From positions 372,001-436,000 of the forward strand of contig NZ_AUBF01000006.1 of the NCBI RefSeq assembly GCF_000429105.1: 64,000 nucleotides of DNA, written 5' to 3'. Source of the DNA: Schaalia suimastitidis DSM 15538 (GTDB taxonomy: Bacteria; Actinomycetota; Actinomycetes; Actinomycetales; Actinomycetaceae). Shown piece by piece: positions 18,291-25,662 of this stretch; position 1 is the stretch's first letter, and every line of letters starts with the position of its first letter. The notes under the pieces were generated by a model, which was given only the letters and a program-made list of their open reading frames with translations, had not been told where the DNA came from and did not search any database. The translations under genes and the position numbers were made by a program.

Positions 18291-20750
18291 ATGCACACCA
18301 TGAAACGACGAATGCTCGCAACAGGATGCGCAGCACTGCTCCTCATCGTGACACCGTTGGGCGCAATGGCTGCGCCCAAGGACCCCGATACCGTCACCGA
18401 TTCGGGTGTGGCTGGCACTAGTGCGGGCGTGGCCACCAGCGTCTCAGGTGCGGCTGGCACCGGTTCGGGCGCGGCCACCGGAAAATCGGATGCCCCCGTC
18501 ACCGACCCCGCAGCCGATCTTGTCACACCGACTGCTGGCACCAACACCACCAGCGAGGATGCACCTACGGCACCCCAAACCGATACCCCCACTGAGGCGA
18601 CAGTGTTGAGGGCACCGTCAACTGTGGTCACCCTTGACCTGTATAACCTCACCGATATCCACGGACATATTGAGCAGGTGAAAGACCGCAGCGGCAAAGT
18701 GACCGAAGCAGGGCTTCCCGCAATGGGTTGCTACCTCGAACAAGCAAAAACGGCCAATCCGAACTCCACGCTCACCCTGCTGGGCGACAATATTGGAGCC
18801 ACCCCATTTACCTCCGGAGCACTCAAAGATAATCCGACCATCGCAGCGCTGAATACCATCAACCCACTGGCCTCGACCATTGGCAACCATGAACTCGACA
18901 TGGGACAAGCAGTATTCAAGCAGCGTGTTGATGGTTCCAATCCCGCTGAATACGTGCAAGTGGGTTTCCCCTATCTTGGCGCCAATATTGAAGGTATGGG
19001 CACGTGGGGCGCAGGTCAACCCTACTTGGGGAACTACGTGGTGTGGACCTCCCCCTCAGGGGTCAAAGTGGCATTCATTGGAGCCATTGCCCAAGATGTC
19101 CCCTATAAACTCAGCCCAGGTACCACTGAAGGACTGACATTCCACGACCCCATTGCCAAAATTGACGCATTGGCACAACAGATCAAAGACAACGGTGAAG
19201 CCAACCTTGTAGTTGCCATGCTGGACGACGACGTGAAAAACAACTTCCCGAAGGTAGGAGCGAATGTCGACGCCATTATGGGTGGTGACACACATGTCCC
19301 CTACGAATTCGATGCCGTTGATTCGACAGAAACACTCACGTCGGCAAATCCCAAATTAGCAGGCACCGCCTCGGGCGCATATACCGACAACCTCGGGTTA
19401 ATCCGCATCACCTACGACACAGCATCCAATACGGTGGTCTCAGCTGATGCCAAACTCATCCCAGCTGCAGATATCGCCACCTGCGGTACCCTTGCCACCA
19501 CACAAGCAGTTGTCGATCAGGCTGTTGCCGATTCATTGGAGGCCGGAAAACGTGTTGTGGCGACAGGCTACACGCAGACCTTTAAACGCGGTGTTTTCAC
19601 CAATGCTGCTGGTGAAACAACAGCAGGTTCAAACCGAGGCGTGGAGTCAAGCCTGGGTGACTTGGTCGCGGACGCCATGCGTGACACGATCTTTACAGCC
19701 GACGGAAAACCCGTTGACATTGGCATTATCAACGCAGGTGGCCTACGGGCAGACCTCACGCCCAACGCGGATGGGACAATCACCTATGCCCAAACCTACG
19801 CGGTGATGCCATTTTCCAACGAATTAGGCTACGTCACCCTTACGGGAGCTGACTTTAAAGCGGCGCTGGAACAACAGTGGAAAACAAACCTCAACTCCCA
19901 AAATTCCCGCCCAATGCTCAAACTTGGCATATCAGACAACGTGCGATACACCTACGATCCGACGCGTCCACTGGGAGATCGCATTACGTCGGTGACGGTC
20001 AACGGCCAAGCGCTTGACCCGACGAAAACCTATACCGTCGGCTCGGTCACCTTCCTGCTGACAGGTGGTGACAGCTTCGATGCCCTCACACGAGGCGGCG
20101 CCCCTACCATTAATGGAAAACTTGACCGGGATGAGTTCAACACCTACCTTGCTGCGCACGCCGGTGTGGCGCCTCGCGCATTGAAATCCTCCATCGGCCT
20201 TACCTTGCCGACAACGCCCGTGAAGGATGGAGAAACGGTGAATATTGACCTTCGTGGCCTTTCGTTCACTGAAGGACCATCGATCACGACGAAGGTCGCG
20301 ATGAGTATTGGTGGCGCGCAAGCAGAAGGTGCCGTTGATAATTCACTGCTTGAACCTAATTCCTCTACCGAAGCCTCCATCATTACTACCGATGGTGCTG
20401 GTCGTGCGACGCTGCCTGTTACAGTGTCGGCACGCACACAATGCGTAGGAAAACAAGCGGGCGACATCGTGAAGGTGCCCGTTACTGTGAACGCAGATTT
20501 TGGTCGCCTTGTCGAGGCCACGGCGGGGCTTACCGTGGACGTGATCTGTCCTGCCTCTACCTCCTCAACCGATGACGATGACGCGACTCAAGCAGGTGCA
20601 ACTGCATCAACCAAGACGATCACCAAAGGTACGAAGATTGCTCGCACCGGTAGTGATGCGGCATCTATGCTTCCCCTGGTTGTGCTGCTTCTGGTCGTCG
20701 GCGCGGGTGCTGGCCTTGGGAGCACAGCGTTTCGTCGGCGCCTCAACTAG
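18291..20750 (+). CDS. Secreted, wall-anchored 5'-nucleotidase/metallophosphoesterase
   Basis: An 819-residue UshA/AdsA-type enzyme that dephosphorylates nucleotides outside the cell. After a signal peptide (to about AMA, residue 23) and a Gly/Ala/Thr-rich linker come the metallophosphatase motifs NLTDIHGH, GDNIGA, GNHELDMG and GGDTHVP, then the 5'-nucleotidase C-terminal domain with NAGGLRADL and the substrate-stacking region. The C-terminus has IARTG, a membrane helix and RRRLN, a sortase signal like that of the preceding gene. The AAGGAAGG site favours ATG 18300 (spacing 11) or 18291 (spacing 2). Two copies of a roughly 42-base repeat lie in the linker (18407-18482). It is probably co-transcribed with the nuclease. 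Confidence 0.92.
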   Translation: MHTMKRRMLATGCAALLLIVTPLGAMAAPKDPDTVTDSGVAGTSAGVATSVSGAAGTGSGAATGKSDAPVTDPAADLVTPTAGTNTTSEDAPTAPQTDTPTEATVLRAPSTVVTLDLYNLTDIHGHIEQVKDRSGKVTEAGLPAMGCYLEQAKTANPNSTLTLLGDNIGATPFTSGALKDNPTIAALNTINPLASTIGNHELDMGQAVFKQRVDGSNPAEYVQVGFPYLGANIEGMGTWGAGQPYLGNYVVWTSPSGVKVAFIGAIAQDVPYKLSPGTTEGLTFHDPIAKIDALAQQIKDNGEANLVVAMLDDDVKNNFPKVGANVDAIMGGDTHVPYEFDAVDSTETLTSANPKLAGTASGAYTDNLGLIRITYDTASNTVVSADAKLIPAADIATCGTLATTQAVVDQAVADSLEAGKRVVATGYTQTFKRGVFTNAAGETTAGSNRGVESSLGDLVADAMRDTIFTADGKPVDIGIINAGGLRADLTPNADGTITYAQTYAVMPFSNELGYVTLTGADFKAALEQQWKTNLNSQNSRPMLKLGISDNVRYTYDPTRPLGDRITSVTVNGQALDPTKTYTVGSVTFLLTGGDSFDALTRGGAPTINGKLDRDEFNTYLAAHAGVAPRALKSSIGLTLPTTPVKDGETVNIDLRGLSFTEGPSITTKVAMSIGGAQAEGAVDNSLLEPNSSTEASIITTDGAGRATLPVTVSARTQCVGKQAGDIVKVPVTVNADFGRLVEATAGLTVDVICPASTSSTDDDDATQAGATASTKTITKGTKIARTGSDAASMLPLVVLLLVVGAGAGLGSTAFRRRLN

Positions 20751-20783
20751 ACATGGGTGAACACCGTTAGTTGACGGCTTGCA

Positions 20784-20821
20784 CGTGGGGGTGTGACGCA
20801 GCCATGCGTCACACCCCCACG
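20784..20821. terminator. Perfect 17-bp hairpin after the nucleotidase
   Basis: CGTGGGGGTGTGACGCA (20784-20800) pairs perfectly with 20805-20821 around GCCA. It lies between convergent genes, so it may stop transcription from both sides, although no long T tract follows on either strand. Confidence 0.75.
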
Positions 20822-20899
20822 GCATCGTTAAAGACAGAGCGCCTTTTGACTGTTCGGCGGCATTAATAGCTTAAGCGTTCTCTTTGACTAGCCGCAGAA

Positions 20900-21517
20900 T
20901 CAGCCTTGACGTCCAAAATCCATGAGCGTGCGAATGAGCCAAGGAATTGCGCTAGATGGATTTGGGCCGATTTGGGAAGGTATGATCACCGCTTGAGTTT
21001 TTTCGGCTCGCTCTACTGCCTCCATAATGCGGCCGATGGGGAAATCGCCCGCTAGTGTCTTATTTCCCTTGCCACAGGTGAGTTTGCGTTTGCATACTCT
21101 GTCCATTAGGTCTGCAGATGAAATATAGGCATGTTGATCTTCGACATGCCACAGTAACCACAGTTCAAATTGAGGATTAGTGACAAGGACGTGTATTGGT
21201 GGGATATTTTTCTGGCATTCAATGATTGTTCGTTGCAAAGCTGGGTGCGAATCTGCGTCAACCACCAGACAAATCAGATCAAAGGAATGGTCCCTACCCA
21301 ATTCTGTTTTACAACGCCGCAAGACCTTTGCGGGTTCTCCTTCACCTGGGATAACCTTGATCGTCCATCCGACCTCTATTCCTCGCAATTCCTGATTGAG
21401 GCGTTGAAAATAGGTGACCTCGGATTTACCGGGACTGCCTTCAACGACCAGCAGCACACGCTTCTTAGACGTGCGTGGGATGCTTTTTCTCTTCGTCGGA
21501 GCGCGTCGTCCCATCAT
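20900..21517 (-). CDS. rloB: RloB-like TOPRIM-fold protein
   Basis: A 205-residue protein of the RloB family, first noted as a restriction-linked ORF. It has a TOPRIM-like layout: the glutamate in LLVVEGSPGKSE (about residue 24), the acidic LVVDADSH (about 87), and the family signature TNPQFELWLLWHVED. TOPRIM domains in such pairs act as nucleases. The start lies five bases after the RloA stop, and tandem ATGs allow a start at 21517 or 21514; GAGG precedes them. A defence role is inferred from the pairing with an ABC-type ATPase. Local base composition looks more AT-rich than in the neighbouring genes, consistent with acquisition. Confidence 0.85.
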   Translation of the reverse strand: MMGRRAPTKRKSIPRTSKKRVLLVVEGSPGKSEVTYFQRLNQELRGIEVGWTIKVIPGEGEPAKVLRRCKTELGRDHSFDLICLVVDADSHPALQRTIIECQKNIPPIHVLVTNPQFELWLLWHVEDQHAYISSADLMDRVCKRKLTCGKGNKTLAGDFPIGRIMEAVERAEKTQAVIIPSQIGPNPSSAIPWLIRTLMDFGRQG

Positions 21518-21521
21518 CGCC

Positions 21522-22907
21522 TCACTCCACTATGTTGTCGTCAATGCCTTGGTGAACCAGCGCAGTGAGGGCAGACATCGCGAGGCGAGGAATACCCCCG
21601 TAGCGTCCTTCCAGAAATTGCTTGGCGATATTGCTGCGCGCTTTAATATCAGAAAAATCTGCGAGTGAATAGAGTTCACTGGTCCCATCAAGTCGCTTTT
21701 CTGTGAGCCAAATCTGCTGTCGCTCGAGTTGAAGAGTCGCCTGCGGGCCGAGCAGAGAGGCATCATGCGTAGTAAAGATGAGTTGTGCGCCGCGCAGATT
21801 AGAGTTTGGATCCTGGAATAGATGGACGATCGCTGCAGCTAGATACGGATGCAGGCTTGTATCAAGTTCATCGACGCACAGCAGGGAACCTCTTTGTAGC
21901 GCACGAAGCACTGGAATAGCTAGCGCGAGCCACGTAATTGTGCCATCCGATTCATCCCCAAGCGTAAAAGCGCGATCTTTGTCCTTGTTGCCTCCTCCAT
22001 GGTGAAAACGAAGTGAGTGACCTAGCAGCGTATGATGCTGTGATGGGTCATGATTCTCGCGTGATGAATGAGTTTCAGTGTCAGTGGCGTTGTTGGAGTC
22101 CTTTTCTTGTGCAGACTGTAGATAGTTGAGGAATTGGATCAGTTCGGGTGGCAGTTCTTCTTCGTCCACAAATGCGCCGGTAATACCAATGTCTGCCGCC
22201 TGAGCAAGGCGCACTAGGGTCTCAGGAGAAACCTTTCCTTCGACAATCTCGCGTGTGAGTCGTGCGATGCGGCTCCGACGTTCACCATCGCCAACATCAA
22301 AGCTGTCGCAACCGGCGAGAATGGCGTTGGTCAGCGGTGCAAGGTAAGGATGGTGGATGACGCGTGCCCGGGAAAGAGCAAGTTCACGAACGGACACGTC
22401 GAACGAGCCGCCATGTTGTTTGGAGAGCTTCACGCGGGTGGTGTCAGCGGTGCGCTCGAAGATTGTACTGGGTCGCGTGGACAGGTAAGTCTGGAGGAGT
22501 TCGTGCTCAATCCCGCTGGGTGACACGGTGAATTCGTAGTGAAAACGGCGTTCTCCTGCAAAATCAGCATTTCGAACTTCGCGGCCAGACAGGAGGAAAT
22601 CAATGGAATACAGGCTTGGACCATTGATACTTGAGTCGAGTTTAAACGGGTCACGTGGCATTTCAGAATGCTTGAGCCAAGAGGCTGAGGATCCATACAG
22701 TGCGCTGGTAATGTATTGGATCGCGCTGAGCACATTACTTTTTCCAGAGGCATTTGCTCCAAATGTTGCCGCCACTGGGTAGATGCAGTCAGACCAACTT
22801 TTCCCCGAAGACGGAAGATTGGTGCGGAAAGTTGGACGAGTAAGGTCAAGAAATAGCTCGTCGCGGAAACTGCGATGGTTACGCGCCACGAGTTGAAGGA
22901 GTCTCAT
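21522..22907 (-). CDS. rloA: RloA-like AAA/ABC-type ATPase
   Basis: A 461-residue SMC/ABC-like ATPase of the AAA_15/AAA_21 type. Visible elements: the N-terminal strand VARNHRSFRDEL, Walker A FGANASGKSNVLSAI (about residue 51), an ABC-like signature region LGDESDGTITWLALA, Walker B SLLCVDELDTSLHP and H-loop IFTTHDASLL. The middle holds a variable helical region with a polar linker (about 268-305). It is the first gene of the two-gene unit with RloB. Related ATPase plus TOPRIM pairs, such as PARIS and OLD/Gabija systems, abort phage infection; that function here is inference. A TTTACA-N17-TACCCT promoter places the transcription start at the ATG. Confidence 0.87.
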   Translation of the reverse strand: MRLLQLVARNHRSFRDELFLDLTRPTFRTNLPSSGKSWSDCIYPVAATFGANASGKSNVLSAIQYITSALYGSSASWLKHSEMPRDPFKLDSSINGPSLYSIDFLLSGREVRNADFAGERRFHYEFTVSPSGIEHELLQTYLSTRPSTIFERTADTTRVKLSKQHGGSFDVSVRELALSRARVIHHPYLAPLTNAILAGCDSFDVGDGERRSRIARLTREIVEGKVSPETLVRLAQAADIGITGAFVDEEELPPELIQFLNYLQSAQEKDSNNATDTETHSSRENHDPSQHHTLLGHSLRFHHGGGNKDKDRAFTLGDESDGTITWLALAIPVLRALQRGSLLCVDELDTSLHPYLAAAIVHLFQDPNSNLRGAQLIFTTHDASLLGPQATLQLERQQIWLTEKRLDGTSELYSLADFSDIKARSNIAKQFLEGRYGGIPRLAMSALTALVHQGIDDNIVE

Positions 22908-22913
22908 GCTTCA

Positions 22914-22942
22914 AGGGTACTTCAAGCACCTCCATTTGTAAA
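22914..22942 (-). promoter_or_regulatory. rloAB promoter, leaderless
   Basis: On the minus strand, TTTACA (22942-22937), a 17-base spacer and TACCCT (22919-22914) end six bases before the rloA ATG. This is the most complete of the leaderless-type promoters in the window and gives the defence-like module its own promoter. Confidence 0.7.
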
Positions 22943-22962
22943 TATTTTTCGAATATGCGTAT

Positions 22963-23928
22963 TTAAGTGGAGTAATTAATTCCGAATATTCTCAGTGCCT
23001 CGTTGAACTGCGACCAGTGTTCCTTGTGCCAGGGCCCAAAAGGCTCTGAACCCAGGAACACAGCTGCAAGATGCGCTTCAGGATCAACCCACAGGAACGA
23101 TCCGGACACACCAAAGTGGCCAAATGTTGAGGCAGATGCTGATGGTGCCGTCCAATGAGGGGCCTTAGTGCCACGTATTTCCACGCCAAGACCCCATGGG
23201 CACGGATTATGGCGGCCATAGCCAGGGACGACACCAGCCAAATGAGGATACTGTGGGCGGAACGCCTCGTCACTCACATCGGGACTGACTAAACGAGGCG
23301 ACAGTAATTCTTGCACGAAACGAACTAAATCATCGACCGACGATCGTCCAGAATGCGCCGGGGAAGCGTCAACGGATGAAGTGCTCATACCAAGTGGGGT
23401 AAGCACAGTCTGGTCGATCCACGACGATGTATCGACCCGGGTACACGCTTCAATGTGAGCACAAGCCACCTCAATACCCGCATTGGAATAGATACGGCGC
23501 TGTTCGGGCGGCAATTGCGGCACTGAAGAGTCCAAAGGTAGTCCCGAGGCGTGGGAAAGCAGGTGACGCAGCGTCGCTCCGGTGGGGCCCGCTTGGTCCT
23601 CTAAGGATGCGAAGCCTCGTGAAACAGCGATAAGTGATGCCCAGGTGGCAAGCAGTTTCGTGACTGAGGCCAGCGGGTACATGACCCGAGTGTTACCTGA
23701 AGAAGCGATGACTGTCTGGTCGCGCAGCAATGCCCATGCATGATCGAAAGGGACAGCAGGAAGTGACGGCATTGTCGTGGACTCGCAGGGTGAGGGGGCG
23801 GGTGCAGCTGATGTGGAGAAAGAGGGTATTCCAGGGGTCGAGGAAGCGACGGTGAATGCCGAAGAGGTGCTGGGTGATGAGGAGGCGACAGTTGGCGCAG
23901 GCAACGCCTCGTATGGTTGCGCCGTCAT
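22963..23928 (-). CDS. Serine hydrolase of the beta-lactamase/penicillin-binding protein family
   Basis: A 321-residue class C-like serine hydrolase or esterase. The catalytic SVTK (S88-K91), the second-motif YSN, and a late HFGVSG in place of the KTG triad are visible. Residues about 10-55 form a Ser/Pro/Thr/Ala-rich segment, and no signal peptide precedes it, so the enzyme is probably cytoplasmic. ATG at 23928 overlaps the stop of the upstream TetR gene in an ATGA arrangement; a start at 23979 would place it inside that gene. The pairing suggests the regulator controls its own operon and that the enzyme acts on a small ester or amide. Substrate unknown. Confidence 0.85.
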   Translation of the reverse strand: MTAQPYEALPAPTVASSSPSTSSAFTVASSTPGIPSFSTSAAPAPSPCESTTMPSLPAVPFDHAWALLRDQTVIASSGNTRVMYPLASVTKLLATWASLIAVSRGFASLEDQAGPTGATLRHLLSHASGLPLDSSVPQLPPEQRRIYSNAGIEVACAHIEACTRVDTSSWIDQTVLTPLGMSTSSVDASPAHSGRSSVDDLVRFVQELLSPRLVSPDVSDEAFRPQYPHLAGVVPGYGRHNPCPWGLGVEIRGTKAPHWTAPSASASTFGHFGVSGSFLWVDPEAHLAAVFLGSEPFGPWHKEHWSQFNEALRIFGINYST

Positions 23929-24662
23929 CCGCGAAGTTCGCGGTAGCGTCGAACAGCCCGGGTATAGACCTCTTCGCATTCGGGGGGCACCAATGCGCCC
24001 AAGTCGAGAATTAATTCCGCATTGAGACGAAGGTTGTGGGCCACCACTGCGATAAGCTCAGCGACCATGGCCATAGGATGTGCGCCACCAGCGACGTAGC
24101 GACGATGAATACCCAAACCAACCCAGGTGCGAACAATGGATTGGGCCAGAGCAGCAGCATTGAACTCAATGCCAAGGTTCATCTCTTCATTAATTGATTC
24201 GATGCGTTCGGTCAGAAATTCGAGGAGCGCATGGCTGCGTTCGACGGCATACCGGTGTGCGGGGTGCTCGGGAGCAGCCGCCTCGACAATAAATACGCAT
24301 TCAAGGTCACAGAGCAACGCAGCGTGTGGGTGGGCACTCAGGCGCATCAGTTGAACAAGGGTCCCAAAGAGCGTGTCGACCTTGAGTCCATCGAATTTCA
24401 GTTGACCGGTGTGGTCATCAATTTTGGTTGCGAATATCCCGAGCGCGTCCTCGTAATACGCCATGACTGCAGTAATTAACGCATCCTTAGAAGGGTAGTG
24501 GTAGATCACTGCAGGGTGGGAAATACCTACTTCTTTGGCGAGGTCCCGGAGGGAAAATCCCCGATAGCCGTACGTGGAGATCAGACGAATTGCAGCCATC
24601 ATGATCGCGTCACGGGTGGCTAATCCAGGTGCATAAGTTCCACGCGTGCGCTTATCGTTCAC
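23925..24662 (-). CDS. TetR/AcrR-family transcriptional regulator
   Basis: A 245-residue one-component regulator. The N-terminal helix-turn-helix runs from about residue 16 to 62 (ending SHPAVIYHYPSKDALI); the remaining 180 residues form the ligand-binding helical domain. GTG at 24662 is preferred because GAGG lies six bases upstream; a TTG in frame at 24680 is possible. It overlaps the serine hydrolase gene by four bases, so the two are co-transcribed. No clear palindromic operator was found in the short upstream gap. Ligand unknown. Confidence 0.88.
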   Translation of the reverse strand: MNDKRTRGTYAPGLATRDAIMMAAIRLISTYGYRGFSLRDLAKEVGISHPAVIYHYPSKDALITAVMAYYEDALGIFATKIDDHTGQLKFDGLKVDTLFGTLVQLMRLSAHPHAALLCDLECVFIVEAAAPEHPAHRYAVERSHALLEFLTERIESINEEMNLGIEFNAAALAQSIVRTWVGLGIHRRYVAGGAHPMAMVAELIAVVAHNLRLNAELILDLGALVPPECEEVYTRAVRRYRELRG

Positions 24663-24726
24663 TTGGCACCTCACAGACAAAGGGATTCAACGTAACCAAT
24701 GATAACCCCCTTCAACTCATAATTGC

Positions 24727-25644
24727 CTAGAATCGCAGGTCAATGATGACGGGAACATGGTCAGATGCGCCCTTGCCTTTGCGTTCGTCGCGGTCAATTT
24801 CAGCTGTGCGCACGTGTCGACTCAATGCTGGGGAGGCTTGGATGAAGTCGATTCGCATCCCTTCATTCTTGGGGAAACGAAGCTTCTGGTAGTCCCAATA
24901 GGTGTAATTATCGGCGCGGCCACGGGTCACTTCCGTCCAACCGTCCTCAGCAAATGCGGCGAAAGCCTGCCGTTCTGGTGCGGATACGTGGGTTGCTCCT
25001 TCAAAGGCTGCTATATCCCATACGTCCTCATCGGTGGGAGCAACATTCCAGTCACCGACCATGGCAATAAGCGCCTCTGGATCTGCGTCAAGCCAGGCGC
25101 GTGCCTGCCGTTTAAGTTCAGCGAGCCAGGCGAGTTTATAGGCGTAATGCGGGTGATCAATTTCTCTGCCGTTGGGCACGTATAGGCTCCACACGGTCAT
25201 TGTCGAGGCCGACGCAGTTGCGCTTGGCAGCGCGCTAACGGGAAGGCCGGGTGCGGCAGTCGGGACCGTGGTTGCGTCGGTGGGGAAACCAGGTGCGGCA
25301 GAATTTGAGAGGGCTGGCTGCTCAGGTGAGGAGGGTAGGCGGATGGTGGCGCCGAGGGCGCGGGCCTCGACGACGGCTGGGTCACCAAAGGCTGGCTGAT
25401 TGGGGAAGCTTGTGGTGACGTGGTCAATGGGTAGGCGCGAGGCAACTGCTACACCGTTCCATTGGTTGAGGCCGTGGGCGACCACAGAGTACCCGGCTGC
25501 TTCAAAAGCTGCGGTAGGGAATTGCTCTGGTTTGCACTTGATTTCCTGCATCGCCAAGACATCCACATTCGAACGTTCGAGGAAGGCAATGACCCGGTCA
25601 ATGCGTGTGCGGATGGAGTTGACGTTCCAGGTGGCAATTCTCAT
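24727..25644 (-). CDS. xthA: Exodeoxyribonuclease III with a low-complexity insertion
   Basis: Exonuclease III-type AP endonuclease (305 residues, usual length about 260), which cleaves DNA at abasic sites and trims 3' ends in base-excision repair. Motifs: ATWNVNSIRTR, MQEIKCK (metal-binding glutamate), GDWNVAPTDEDVWD, and the C-terminal SDHVPVIIDL with the catalytic histidine. Residues about 104-148 form a Pro/Ala/Ser/Thr-rich insertion that replaces a short loop before VWSLYVPNG and accounts for the extra length. TAGGCT lies six bases before the ATG, suggesting a leaderless transcript. Confidence 0.93.
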   Translation of the reverse strand: MRIATWNVNSIRTRIDRVIAFLERSNVDVLAMQEIKCKPEQFPTAAFEAAGYSVVAHGLNQWNGVAVASRLPIDHVTTSFPNQPAFGDPAVVEARALGATIRLPSSPEQPALSNSAAPGFPTDATTVPTAAPGLPVSALPSATASASTMTVWSLYVPNGREIDHPHYAYKLAWLAELKRQARAWLDADPEALIAMVGDWNVAPTDEDVWDIAAFEGATHVSAPERQAFAAFAEDGWTEVTRGRADNYTYWDYQKLRFPKNEGMRIDFIQASPALSRHVRTAEIDRDERKGKGASDHVPVIIDLRF

Positions 25645-25650
25645 GCGCCT

Positions 25651-25656
25651 AGCCTA
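25651..25656 (-). promoter_or_regulatory. -10 hexamer TAGGCT before xthA
   Basis: Reads TAGGCT on the minus strand and ends six bases before the xthA ATG, matching the leaderless TANNNT-N6-start pattern. No strong -35 is visible. Confidence 0.45.
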
Positions 25657-25662
25657 GCGGTG

